This document shows, in pieces, positions 1 to 8,058 of a stretch of 64,000 bases of DNA. The translations under genes were made by a program, and so were the position numbers. Source of the DNA: an uncultured Eubacteriales bacterium (GTDB lineage Bacteria; Bacillota; Clostridia; Lachnospirales; Lachnospiraceae). The stretch covers positions 27,710-91,709 of the forward strand of contig CASDTX010000052.1 of the NCBI GenBank assembly GCA_949283695.1, read 5' to 3'. The notes beneath the pieces were generated by a model. It was given only the letters and a program-made list of their open reading frames with translations, did not search any database and was not told where the DNA came from. Within the stretch, counting starts at the first letter, position 1; each line of letters starts with the position of its first letter.

Positions 1-1259
1 GCCGAGATATCCTGGACTTCTTTTAACAGTCTGCCGAAGCGGTCCTTCACCGTCTCCTCCGGCACCTGGTCTTCCATGACAGCTGCCGGAGTACCGGTGC
101 GCTTGGAATAAATAAATGTAAAGGCACTGTCATAACGGACGGTCCTTACTACATCCAGCGTCTCCTGAAAGTCTTCTTCCGTCTCCCCGGGGAAGCCTAC
201 GATAATATCTGTGGTCAGAGAAATATCCGGCATAGCATTCTTGATACGCCTAACCAGATCGAGATAGCCCTCTTTCGTATAACGGCGGTTCATCTTCTCC
301 AGAATCCTTGTGCTTCCCGACTGCACCGGCAGATGCAGGTGGCGGCAGATCTTCTTTGACTCTGCCATAACCCGGATCAACTCGTCGGAGAGATCCTTGG
401 GATGAGAGGTCATGAACCGGATGCGTTCCAGTCCGTCAATCTTCTCAATCTCCTGCAGAAGCTGGGCAAAGGTCATCGGATGCTCCAGCGTCTTCCCGTA
501 AGAATTCACATTCTGTCCCAAGAGCATAACTTCCACTACGCCGTCAGCCGTCAGCCGTTCAATCTCACGGATAATTGCCTTCGGATCCCGGCTTCGTTCT
601 CTCCCGCGTACATAAGGGACGATGCAATAGCTGCAGAAATTATTGCAGCCGAACATAATATTGACGCCGGATTTGAAGGGATATTTTCTCTCCACAGGCA
701 GGTCTTCTACGATCTTATCCGTGTCCTTCCAGATATCGATCACCGTGCGCCCGGATTCCATTCTTGTAACGAGAAGCTCCGCAAATTTATAGATATTGTG
801 CGTGCCAAAGATCAGATCGACAAAAGGATAACTCTTCTTTAACTTCTCGACCACTTCCGGCTCCTGCATCATACAGCCGCACAGGGCGATCATCATATGA
901 GGATTTCGCTTCTTCATGCGGCCGAGTTGTCCCAGGCGGCCGTATACGCGCTGATTCGCATTCTCCCGCACGGTACAGGTATTATAGATCACGAAGTCTG
1001 CTTTCTCTTCTTCCGGCTCCTCACGATATCCGACCCGTTCCAGGATTCCCGCCAGTTTCTCAGAATCTCTGGCGTTCATCTGACATCCGAATGTTGTCAC
1101 GCAGAAGGTAAGCGGCCGTCCCGCTTCTTCCGTGAGCTTCGCCAGATTCTCAGCGGCTCTCTCCATAAAATAATACTGTCTTTCCGGCTCAGAAGCCGGG
1201 ACAGGATCTGAAATATCATTTGTTCGATCGTACACGAATTTATTATCTGAGTTCATCAT
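1..1259 (-). CDS. miaB: tRNA-2-methylthio-N6-dimethylallyladenosine synthase MiaB (partial, C-terminus outside window)
   Basis: This radical-SAM methylthiotransferase adds a methylthio group to i6A37 of tRNAs that read UNN codons. About 419 residues are present. They include the N-terminal MTTase domain with its cluster cysteines (TFGCQMNARDSE, then LCGCMMQEPE) and the radical-SAM CxxxCxxC motif in GCNNFCSYC, followed by YVRGRERSR. The C-terminal TRAM domain would lie beyond base 1. Two consecutive ATG codons (1259 and 1256) could both start translation, and no strong ribosome site separates them. The gene lies 30 nt downstream of the DUF4250 gene on the same strand, so it is probably the distal gene of that unit. 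The family call is secure. Confidence 0.95.
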   Translation of the reverse strand, partial: MMNSDNKFVYDRTNDISDPVPASEPERQYYFMERAAENLAKLTEEAGRPLTFCVTTFGCQMNARDSEKLAGILERVGYREEPEEEKADFVIYNTCTVRENANQRVYGRLGQLGRMKKRNPHMMIALCGCMMQEPEVVEKLKKSYPFVDLIFGTHNIYKFAELLVTRMESGRTVIDIWKDTDKIVEDLPVERKYPFKSGVNIMFGCNNFCSYCIVPYVRGRERSRDPKAIIREIERLTADGVVEVMLLGQNVNSYGKTLEHPMTFAQLLQEIEKIDGLERIRFMTSHPKDLSDELIRVMAESKKICRHLHLPVQSGSTRILEKMNRRYTKEGYLDLVRRIKNAMPDISLTTDIIVGFPGETEEDFQETLDVVRTVRYDSAFTFIYSKRTGTPAAVMEDQVPEETVKDRFGRLLKEVQDIS

Positions 1260-1289
1260 TCCATGCTCACTTTCTGTATTTCGTATGAA

Positions 1290-1472
1290 TCATATGAACT
1301 GATTTCTTCCTGCATCGTATGTATAATCAATCATGCCCAGCTTCTGTGTCAGTTCGCAGGCATCGATCTGCATGTCATCGCAGAGAGCTTCCAAAGAAGG
1401 ATAGAAATCCCGCAGTTTGGTATTAATGACCCCAAGAAGTATTACCGGGTCTCCCGGAAGTCCTGAAAGCAT
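1290..1472 (-). CDS. DUF4250 domain-containing small protein
   Basis: This 60-residue cytoplasmic protein matches the DUF4250 pattern: a DPVILLGVINTKLRDFYPSL stretch, then a conserved acidic CDDMQID segment and a Y-D-x-x-x-NQF end. The function is unknown. The start at 1472 is fixed by a strong AAGGAG placed 9 nt upstream, inside the last codons of the cyclo-ligase gene, so the two reading frames overlap by 31 bp and are translationally adjacent. miaB follows 30 nt downstream. The C-terminal half of the family is predicted helical, perhaps HTH-like, but nothing here proves DNA binding. Confidence 0.8.
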   Translation of the reverse strand: MLSGLPGDPVILLGVINTKLRDFYPSLEALCDDMQIDACELTQKLGMIDYTYDAGRNQFI

Positions 1473-2065
1473 TTGATCAGCTCCTTTTCTGTAATTATGA
1501 TGTCCGGGCGGATATCGTGGGGATCCGCCGGAATGTGGTCTGTACATTGGGCCGCGAAAGCCAGTGCGGCTCTTAGGCACTGCGGGCAGTCCGCGAGGTA
1601 GGTATCGTAATATCCCCCGCCGTAGCCGAGCCGGTTCCCTTCCCGGTCGAAAGCGGCTCCCGGCATAATGACCAGGCATGTCTCATCCGGTTTCGGTGCC
1701 TGCGTACACCATGGCCCGGGTTCTGGGATCGACCAGGTCCCGGGGCGCAGGTCCTCCATGCTGCGCAGATAGAAGAACTCCATCTTCCGCTTCCCCATGA
1801 CCCGGGGGACTGCAGTCGGTTTGCCCTGTCTCAGAGACTCTGTCAGGATCTCCCCAGTTCCGGCTTCTTCCCGGAAAGCGGCGTAGCAGTAGATCCTTCC
1901 GGCAGTTTGATAGAGCTCTGTCTCAAACAGGCGCTGCGCGATCTGTCTCTCTGCCTGTCTGCGTGCTTCTTCTGGGATATTCTTGCGGATTTGGAGAAAC
2001 TGTCTGCGCAGCCGGTCTTTTGTCACTGATTTAATTTCCAATGTTCTTCCCGTATTTTTCACCAA
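1442..2065 (-). CDS. 5-formyltetrahydrofolate cyclo-ligase
   Basis: This enzyme (MTHFS, YgfA/YqgN type) converts 5-formyl-THF plus ATP to 5,10-methenyl-THF, recycling one-carbon folate in the cytoplasm. The 207-residue product has the usual length. It carries the family signature GNRLGYGGGYYD near residue 142 and the N-terminal KxxLRxxxLxxRxxI-like helix. The annotated start overlaps the end of the DUF896 gene by 35 bp. A GTG codon 14 codons further in is an alternative start, because many homologues begin about there. The DUF4250 gene overlaps its 3' end, which suggests a polycistronic unit DUF896-MTHFS-DUF4250-miaB. Confidence 0.9.
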   Translation of the reverse strand: MVKNTGRTLEIKSVTKDRLRRQFLQIRKNIPEEARRQAERQIAQRLFETELYQTAGRIYCYAAFREEAGTGEILTESLRQGKPTAVPRVMGKRKMEFFYLRSMEDLRPGTWSIPEPGPWCTQAPKPDETCLVIMPGAAFDREGNRLGYGGGYYDTYLADCPQCLRAALAFAAQCTDHIPADPHDIRPDIIITEKELIKCFQDFRETR

Positions 2066-2252
2066 GATTTACCACGGTTCCATCTTGCTGTTCGATGTCG
2101 ATCTGATTCAGCTGGCTCTTAAGATTCGCCCGCACAGCTCCCAGATACTCTGCACGGAGGATCTTCTGCTCTTTCTTCTCTGCTTCGGTAAGCCCTTCCG
2201 CTTTTGATTTTCTGTATAATTCATTGATTCGTTTTATCTTCTGCGCGTCCAT
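2031..2252 (-). CDS. DUF896 domain-containing protein (YnzC family)
   Basis: This 73-residue protein is of the UPF0291/DUF896 family. The N-terminal helical hairpin KIKRINELYRKSKAEGLTEA is typical, as are the following EKKEQKILRAEYL segment and a basic LKSQLN. Bacillus YnzC folds as a two-helix bundle, and family members are linked to the SOS/cell-division locus there, but the molecular role is not established. The start at 2252 is chosen because AAAGGAAT lies just upstream. An in-frame ATG 18 bp earlier would put that ribosome site inside the gene. It appears to be the first gene of the unit leading to miaB. Confidence 0.85.
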   Translation of the reverse strand: MDAQKIKRINELYRKSKAEGLTEAEKKEQKILRAEYLGAVRANLKSQLNQIDIEQQDGTVVNLGEKYGKNIGN

Positions 2253-2318
2253 TGCGATTCCTTTCTTCATTCCTTTTTCGGGCTATTATACACTATTTCC
2301 TCTGCTTCGTCCAGAACT

Positions 2319-2400
2319 CTGAGCGCCTGTTCATGAGCAGTTACAGTTCACAGGAGCGCAGCCGCAATGAGCACGTGAGTGCGTCTTTGCGCTGCACCGG
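2319..2400. repeat. Degenerate copy of dispersed GCGGC/GCCGC repeat
   Basis: The intergenic gap between the DUF896 gene and the BofC-like gene contains CTGAGCGCCTGTTCATGAGC, followed by a GCGCAGCCGCAATGAGCACG...GTGCGTCTTTGCG segment. The same order of words is found in the tandem units at 34255-34574, and part of it at 24990-25042. It is not coding on either strand. Confidence 0.55.
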
Positions 2401-2402
2401 CG

Positions 2403-2783
2403 CTAGCTCGAATAATTCTCCAGGAAAGCATAGAGGTCATCTGCTGTCTGAATATATTTCCCTTCTGCCACTTCCTGCTGGAGCTCTTCCGGCAGGTCTG
2501 TCAGAGGGATCTCCGTCAGCTCATAGATGGTTTTCTGATCCTTCAGATACACCACTACAAATCCCTGCAGTTCGCACAGATAGAAGCCTTCTTCCTCTGC
2601 GTCTTCTTTCACTGCCTCCCCTTCTGCGGCGATGCTCTCCGATCCCGCGAACTCTCCGGAAAGTTCCTCCTGCGCCATCTGCCGGTCAATGGCCCGGTGA
2701 TAGGTATACTGATAGCCGGCGGTCAGCAGGATGCCCGCGGCCAGAAAGAATGCAAAAAAGCCGATAATGTATCTGGGTTTCAT
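2403..2783 (-). CDS. Membrane-anchored BofC C-terminal-domain-like protein
   Basis: The 126-residue product has a basic start followed by a single hydrophobic segment (about residues 5-25), an acidic linker rich in Glu and Ala, and a C-terminal domain beginning GFYLCELQGFVVVYLKDQKT. That domain resembles the C-terminal domain of BofC, the forespore regulator of the SpoIVB checkpoint in Bacillus. Most of the protein should be outside the membrane. The start at 2783 is set by AAGGAG 9 nt upstream; an in-frame GTG 9 bp earlier would be too close to that site. The domain call rests on the FYLxxxxGxVxVY pattern only, and a sporulation role is inference. Confidence 0.6.
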   Translation of the reverse strand: MKPRYIIGFFAFFLAAGILLTAGYQYTYHRAIDRQMAQEELSGEFAGSESIAAEGEAVKEDAEEEGFYLCELQGFVVVYLKDQKTIYELTEIPLTDLPEELQQEVAEGKYIQTADDLYAFLENYSS

Positions 2784-2847
2784 AGTCTCCACTCCTTTTT
2801 CCTACATTATTGGCTTTTTTCGATCTTTTATTCAGGTTGAAACAGGT

Positions 2848-4545
2848 TTACTCTTCTTCCTCCTGATTTTGCGGCATGAGATGCAGTTTCCGGCAGTATC
2901 TGAGAAGCCGGACGCCCATCGGAAGCGCCAGGATATCATCCTCGGAAAGCGCGCCGATCTTAAGCACCACCACAACATAGACGGGGATGGCTGCCAGAAT
3001 TGCTGCGCACACAGGGAACCAGCGCCCGCCGATGACGGCATTCAGTCCAAGATAAACCAAAAGTGCAACAACGCCCATGACAGCTGAGGCGATCAGAGGC
3101 TTTACAAAGGTATCCCCTATATTCAGTTTGAATCCGCAGACTTTATGTACTTTCCGCTGATCAAGCCAGCACATGCACATCGAGAAAACGATATTTCCCG
3201 CAGCCAGCGCGTACACATTCATCTTGAATACGGTCATCATAATCACGAAAGCCACCAGATGGATCCCCAGAGCAATCGCTGCGTTCTTGGCCGGACTTGA
3301 GATATAATTCAGTCCGTGCAGGATGGAATTGAGGATGGAAGCCCAGGCATAGAGCACCACCACTACGGATCCAAGCATCAGCAGATATGCAGGCGTCTTG
3401 CTCGCGTCGTTATAAAGCAGTACCATGAGAGGCGACGCCAGAACAAGGAAGCCGACCCCGCAAGGGATTGTGATTACCATGGTCAGGCGGAGTGTCTGGT
3501 CAATCTTATCGTGAACCAGTTTCTTTGATCCGTTTGCAACCGCTGCTGTCAGACTCGGAACCACAGAAGCACAGAGCGCGGTCGGGATCGAGAGAGGCAC
3601 ATTTACCAGGGTGTCGTATTTTCCGGAATAGATTCCCTGCAGAGCCATGTATTCTTCTTCTACGTAGCCCTGCGCTTCCATAATGTGATTGAAAATCGTC
3701 AGATCCAGGATCTGATTGATATTATAGATCGCTGTGCTGAACAGGATCGGAACAGCCGTAAATACAAGCACTTTCAGGATATGGCTGTAGCTTTCCTGCT
3801 TCCTGGAACGGTCGGTTCTGTACTGCCGGCGCATCGTTCCCTTATACGCCCAGAGCACAAAGAACAGGAAAAACAGCGCAATCAGGGCTCCCAGAACCGT
3901 CCCCAGTGTAGCGCCGGCAGCGCCGTAAGCCGGGCCCAGCAGTTCTTCGCCGGCCTTCTCACCTGCACTGGTCCCCAGATCTACAAAGATACTTGCGCCC
4001 ACAATACTGATCACCGCGCGGATCAGCTGTTCAATGATCTGGGAAACCGCGGTCGGCATCATGCTGCCCAGCCCCTGGAAATATCCCCGGATCACTGCCA
4101 TGATGGCCACGATAAAGAGACCGGGGGCAAGCATCTTCAGCGCATAGACGCTCAACGGAGACTTCATAGCATAAACGGAAATCGCATCCGCTCCGAAGAA
4201 GATCGCAGCCGTTACAGCCAGTCCCACGACAACAGCGAAGACCATGGAACAGGCAAATACACGCAGGGCATTACGCTTCTGTCCGACTGCCATCTTGGCT
4301 GAAACCAGCTTCGATACAGCCGTCGGAAGGCTTAAGGATGACACCATCAGTGCCATGGCGTAGATCTGGTATGCATATCCATAGAATCCGTTTCCCGCGT
4401 CTCCCAGTATATTGGCCAGAGGGATCCTGTATACGACTCCAATGACTTTCGTCAAGACTGTTGCAGCCGCAAGGATCGCGCCCTGGGCGATAAAATCATC
4501 ATTCTGGGCAGGCGCCGTCTGTCTCTTCCGTATCTCTTCTGCCAT
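2848..4545 (-). CDS. Polysaccharide/lipid II flippase-like MOP exporter (SpoVB/MurJ-type)
   Basis: This is a 565-residue integral membrane protein with about 14 hydrophobic segments, in the oligosaccharide flippase (MOP) superfamily. The first domain has AQGAILAAATVLTKVIGVVY followed by RIPLANILGDAGNGFYGYAY, the typical opening of SpoVB/Wzx-like proteins of clostridia. It probably moves lipid-linked cell-wall or spore-cortex precursors across the membrane. A GGAGG 8 nt before the ATG at 4545 decides the start; an in-frame TTG 15 bp earlier overlaps that site. It is followed closely by the BofC-like gene. Which member (SpoVB, YtgP, MurJ) cannot be decided by eye. Confidence 0.85.
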   Translation of the reverse strand: MAEEIRKRQTAPAQNDDFIAQGAILAAATVLTKVIGVVYRIPLANILGDAGNGFYGYAYQIYAMALMVSSLSLPTAVSKLVSAKMAVGQKRNALRVFACSMVFAVVVGLAVTAAIFFGADAISVYAMKSPLSVYALKMLAPGLFIVAIMAVIRGYFQGLGSMMPTAVSQIIEQLIRAVISIVGASIFVDLGTSAGEKAGEELLGPAYGAAGATLGTVLGALIALFFLFFVLWAYKGTMRRQYRTDRSRKQESYSHILKVLVFTAVPILFSTAIYNINQILDLTIFNHIMEAQGYVEEEYMALQGIYSGKYDTLVNVPLSIPTALCASVVPSLTAAVANGSKKLVHDKIDQTLRLTMVITIPCGVGFLVLASPLMVLLYNDASKTPAYLLMLGSVVVVLYAWASILNSILHGLNYISSPAKNAAIALGIHLVAFVIMMTVFKMNVYALAAGNIVFSMCMCWLDQRKVHKVCGFKLNIGDTFVKPLIASAVMGVVALLVYLGLNAVIGGRWFPVCAAILAAIPVYVVVVLKIGALSEDDILALPMGVRLLRYCRKLHLMPQNQEEEE

Positions 4546-4563
4546 AAATATTTCCTCCAAAAT

Positions 4564-5079
4564 TCATTCCGTTCCATCTGCTGTCTGGCGCAGAATCCCG
4601 GTTCTGTCCATAATCACACGCTGCCGTTCCTCCATCACAGTTCTCTCGTCATCCTCCATATGATCATACCCCATAAGATGGAGCATGCTGTGCGCAATGA
4701 GAAACGCGTATTCTCTCCGCGGAGAATGGCCGTATTCTTCTGCCTGCGAGAGAACCCGGTCCTTCGAGAGCACAATGTCACCCAGAATCAGTTCCCCTGT
4801 TTCCGGATTGAAAGCATCTCCCGTCTCCTCCAGCCCGGAGAAATCAGCAGGCCTCTCATAGGCTGTCATCGGGAATGACAGCACGTCCGTCGCCCGGTCG
4901 ATCTGCCGGTATTCCAGGTTCATTTTATGGATCTCCTCATCAGACGTAAGCAGAAGATTGACCTCTGCCTCATATGGACAGTTCTCACACTCCAGAGCTG
5001 CCTCGATGACAAGTTCTGCCACTTCTTTTACATCAAAGGGAAGTTCTGTGGTTCCCTCTTCTTCTATAAACAGACTCAT
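4564..5079 (-). CDS. ybeY: rRNA maturation RNase YbeY
   Basis: This metal-dependent endoribonuclease is needed for 16S rRNA 3'-end processing and ribosome quality control. The 171-residue protein shows the zinc-binding signature HSMLHLMGYDH near residue 130 and the upstream NLEYRQIDRATDVLSFP motif. The start at 5079 has AAGGAG 9 nt upstream and overlaps the phoH stop codon by 4 bp (ATGA), so the two are translationally coupled. The order yqfC-yqfD-phoH-ybeY is classic for Firmicutes. Confidence 0.95.
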   Translation of the reverse strand: MSLFIEEEGTTELPFDVKEVAELVIEAALECENCPYEAEVNLLLTSDEEIHKMNLEYRQIDRATDVLSFPMTAYERPADFSGLEETGDAFNPETGELILGDIVLSKDRVLSQAEEYGHSPRREYAFLIAHSMLHLMGYDHMEDDERTVMEERQRVIMDRTGILRQTADGTE

Positions 5080-6083
5080 GGATTTCTCCTTCTGGCGCCC
5101 TTGGTCCGTCCGGCGCTCTTCTTCTCAGATTTCTTCTCGTACTCTTCATAGGCTTTGACGATCCGCTGGACCAGAGGATGCCGGACCACATCTTTGCTGG
5201 TCAGGGTGCAGATACTGATGCCTTCCAGTTCTTTGACGACTTTCACAGCTACATCCAGTCCGGAGACTGCACCTGCGGGCAGGTCTTTCTGCGTGGAGTC
5301 TCCGGTAATGACGACCTTGGAACCGAAGCCGATCCTGGTCAGGAACATCTTCATCTGAGCCGGCGTCGTATTCTGCGCTTCATCGAGGATGATAAATGCA
5401 TTGTCGAGCGTACGGCCTCTCATATAGGCAAGCGGAGCCACTTCGATCAGTCCTTTCTCAGAATTCTTAAGAAAGCTCTCCGCACCCATGATCTGATAGA
5501 GTGCGTCATAAAGGGGCCTCAGATAGGGATCGATCTTACTCTGCAGGTCTCCCGGCAGAAATCCCAGCTTCTCTCCCGCTTCAATCGCGGGCCGGGTCAG
5601 AATGATCCGTCCGACTTCCCCGCGTTTAAACGCCGTGATCGCCATTGCCATGGCGAGATAGGTCTTTCCTGTTCCGGCAGGGCCGAGACCGAAAGTGATC
5701 ATATCCTTCCGGATCGCATCTACATACTTTTTCTGCCCCAGGGTCTTAGGCTTGATCGGTTTCCCCTGCAGTGTATGACAGATCAGTTCCTTATCAATCT
5801 CCACGATTCCTTCTTCCTGATCCTCAAACACAAGAGAAATCGCGTAATCCACGTTCTGCTCTGTGATGGTATTTCCACGCCTGGAGAGCTCCAGAAGCTG
5901 GGTCAGTACCCGGAGCGCCTTCTGCGCCGCCGCGTTCTCACCTACGATCTTCGTGTTCCCGTCCCTGGCGATCAGCGTAATACGGAAGGTTCTCTCCAGT
6001 TTTTTCGCATAAGCATCAAACTGGCCGAACACATTTGCCTCGTGTTCAGCCGGTATCTCAATGATCAGTTCCGACAGACTCAT
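5076..6083 (-). CDS. PhoH family P-loop ATPase
   Basis: This 335-residue cytoplasmic protein has an N-terminal KH-like region and a C-terminal PhoH ATPase domain. The Walker A motif GPAGTGKT is at residues 134-141. The Walker B motif FIILDEAQN is followed by VITGDSTQKDLP, a helicase-like motif. It probably works with YbeY in RNA metabolism, as inferred from their conserved linkage. The ATG at 6083 is preceded by AAGGAAAG and is preferred over a TTG 18 bp earlier. Its start lies inside the end of yqfD (26-bp overlap). Confidence 0.93.
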   Translation of the reverse strand: MSLSELIIEIPAEHEANVFGQFDAYAKKLERTFRITLIARDGNTKIVGENAAAQKALRVLTQLLELSRRGNTITEQNVDYAISLVFEDQEEGIVEIDKELICHTLQGKPIKPKTLGQKKYVDAIRKDMITFGLGPAGTGKTYLAMAMAITAFKRGEVGRIILTRPAIEAGEKLGFLPGDLQSKIDPYLRPLYDALYQIMGAESFLKNSEKGLIEVAPLAYMRGRTLDNAFIILDEAQNTTPAQMKMFLTRIGFGSKVVITGDSTQKDLPAGAVSGLDVAVKVVKELEGISICTLTSKDVVRHPLVQRIVKAYEEYEKKSEKKSAGRTKGARRRNP

Positions 6084-7314
6084 CTGTTTCTTTCCTTTCA
6101 ATGGTCAAGATTTCCGTGTCCGCCTCTTCCGTAATCCGCTCATTGAGCCAGAGCGTGCCGGAAGCGGCGGCAGATGTTTCATCCACATGTATTTTAACAT
6201 CATTTTTGCGGATTTGAATACCTTTTTCCTCCAAATCTTCACAAAACCGCTGAAAATTCAGGCTCAGCTTCTCCTGGATCTCTTCCTCCGTATAGGCGGT
6301 TTCCTCAAACGAATAGGACCTTGCGGTTTTCTTTCCGAAGGACACCGGCAGATAAAAATTCTCCCCCAGCTTAAGCGGCGTCTCTTGTACCGAGATCTCG
6401 CTGTGCTCGTAAGAGCTGCGGATACTGCCGACGGATATCTTCCATCCCGCAAGATTGAGAAAGAGCTGAGCTTTCTTTTTCCCGTCATAGACCTTCTTCT
6501 GCCAGCTCAGAGGCATCGTATCCGAATAGGTCAGCTGAGTATCCGCAAAAACATCCGCGTCGGACTGCTGATACTGATAGCCGATGACCTCCTGGCTGTC
6601 GTTGATCACATCAACGCGCCCTAAGACAAGAATATCCCCTTTTTTCACCTGGTCGCCCACATGCACCTGAGGAACGCCGGACCGGGTTACAATCTCTGTG
6701 ATCACCCCGTCTTTCGAGGCGATCAGATCGGTCGGCGTCTCTTCAGCGGAGACATCCGTCTCCTCTTCGCGAAAGGTATCCTCGTTTTCTTTGATCTGGA
6801 TTTTGAGCCGGCTTCCGTCTATGGAGGCTGAAACCCAAACGATATCATTATATGCCTTTCGGATGTCTTTTACAATACCCGGACAGTCAACGCTGCTTTT
6901 CGCCATTCCTGCCTTCACGCCGCCGGAGGCCAGGAATTCCGCCAGTGTCTCATCCGGCCAGCGCCGATTGCCCTCAAAATGAATGTCCCAGATGAACAGA
7001 GAATACACCTTCAGAAGTATGATACAGAAAAGAATCCCGGCGAAGAACAGCTTTCTCTTCCTGTAGCGGGCCAGAAAAAAAGGAAATCCTGCCCGGTCAC
7101 ACAGCACGGCTCTTACATGACTCTTTTTCACCAGAGGCTTCAGTTTCCGAAAATCAGCTACACTCAGATACATCTCATATCCGTTCCCCACAGGCTTCAG
7201 TCCCCAGATATAAATCTGATGGAAAGAACACAGATTGAGAAATCGTTCCGGAGAATAGCCTGTGATACGGATTTTCACATAGCCTTTCAGGTATCGGATG
7301 AATAAACGGATCAC
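6058..7314 (-). CDS. yqfD: Sporulation protein YqfD
   Basis: The 418-residue protein belongs to the YqfD family required for mid-sporulation (stage IV) in Bacillus. It has a cytoplasmic N-terminal region starting IRYLKGYVKIRITGYSPERF, one membrane segment at about residues 87-107, and a long extracytoplasmic part with a GDQVKKGDILVLGRVD stretch resembling a beta-barrel sandwich. The start is GTG with GGAGGAAGG upstream, and it overlaps the yqfC stop by 4 bp, so translation is probably coupled. Confidence 0.92.
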   Translation of the reverse strand: MIRLFIRYLKGYVKIRITGYSPERFLNLCSFHQIYIWGLKPVGNGYEMYLSVADFRKLKPLVKKSHVRAVLCDRAGFPFFLARYRKRKLFFAGILFCIILLKVYSLFIWDIHFEGNRRWPDETLAEFLASGGVKAGMAKSSVDCPGIVKDIRKAYNDIVWVSASIDGSRLKIQIKENEDTFREEETDVSAEETPTDLIASKDGVITEIVTRSGVPQVHVGDQVKKGDILVLGRVDVINDSQEVIGYQYQQSDADVFADTQLTYSDTMPLSWQKKVYDGKKKAQLFLNLAGWKISVGSIRSSYEHSEISVQETPLKLGENFYLPVSFGKKTARSYSFEETAYTEEEIQEKLSLNFQRFCEDLEEKGIQIRKNDVKIHVDETSAAASGTLWLNERITEEADTEILTIERKETDESVGTDH

Positions 7315-7613
7315 TCTGCCTTCCTCCCGTCGATAAATTCCATGGTGTCGATCTTCCCCGTGATCTTCATCTCATCATTGGTATAATACTCCACCTGAAG
7401 GCGCTGCCCGGTCAGCCGGAGCTGCCCGCCTTTGATCCAGATCCGGACCAGATTTTCGGTATATTCTGCAATTCCCCGGTAGTTCTCGATACAGGCTTCA
7501 AAATTCCCAAGCACCGTGATGACTGCAGCGCCCATCACCACATCCTTCGGCATACTTGCAGCCGATATAAGCTTCTCCCTTAACTGTCCACTTTCCATAT
7601 AAAAATGCCACAC
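7311..7613 (-). CDS. yqfC: Sporulation protein YqfC
   Basis: This is a small YqfC-family protein (95 or 100 residues) with MPKDVVMGAAVITVLGNFEA and ENYRGIAEYTENLVRI, the conserved core. It is encoded just ahead of yqfD as in other endospore formers. The start is uncertain. A GTG at 7613 has AAAAGG 5 nt upstream. An ATG at 7598 gives the more usual N-terminus but has no ribosome site. Both fall at a terminator-like hairpin (7599-7646), the GTG being inside its 3' arm. Confidence 0.88.
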   Translation of the reverse strand: MWHFYMESGQLREKLISAASMPKDVVMGAAVITVLGNFEACIENYRGIAEYTENLVRIWIKGGQLRLTGQRLQVEYYTNDEMKITGKIDTMEFIDGRKAE

Positions 7614-7646
7614 ATACGCCTTTTATAAAAAGTATATGTGCGGCAT
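7599..7646 (-). terminator. Hairpin plus T-run between the Dabb gene and yqfC
   Basis: On the minus strand, ATGCCGCACATA pairs with TATGTGTGGCAT (one mismatch) across an 18-nt loop, and TTTTTAT follows immediately. It is placed as the terminator of the Dabb gene, which stops at 7665. Its T-run touches the ATG of yqfC, so it could also act as a leader element of the sporulation operon. Confidence 0.6.
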
Positions 7647-7664
7647 ATTCCGTCCTATTCATGT

Positions 7665-7973
7665 TCAGGCATTGGTTTCGTAATCCAGGCAGGCCCTCTC
7701 TGTCACAAAGGGGCGGACATAGGTGTCTGCCACGGCCACATGGGCCGGATGCGAGCCATAGACTGCAATATCTCCGGCCTTCTCCAGTGTACTCACAAGC
7801 GCTATATCGTGAGTGCTGGATGGGATCGGCTCTTCTACAAACTCCAGAGACAGAAGTCCGGGCACCTGTCCCACAAGACCTGTCAGATGCTCCTTCATTG
7901 CTGCTTTGAGCTCCGGCTTCTGCTCCTCTGCGATTTCGGGTTTGAATTTCCACATTACAATATGATATACCAT
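7665..7973 (-). CDS. Dabb (stress-responsive A/B barrel) family protein
   Basis: This 102-residue protein opens with VYHIVMWKFKP, the typical first strand of the dimeric alpha-beta barrel Dabb family. It later has the diagnostic SEFVEEP-like strand (LSLEFVEEPIPSSTHDIALV) and a YGSHPAHVAVADTYVRPF motif. Family members include small heat- or salt-responsive proteins and some cyclases; the substrate here is unknown. The start at 7973 is fixed by AGGAGG 7 nt upstream. It is probably monocistronic, because a hairpin terminator follows. Confidence 0.88.
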   Translation of the reverse strand: MVYHIVMWKFKPEIAEEQKPELKAAMKEHLTGLVGQVPGLLSLEFVEEPIPSSTHDIALVSTLEKAGDIAVYGSHPAHVAVADTYVRPFVTERACLDYETNA

Positions 7974-8058
7974 TGCGAATCCTCCTGCTGTTCTTGTATT
8001 CATTTTGAGTTCATTATAATCAGAATGGGCGGGAATCACAAGTACTTTCTGCCCGGGT

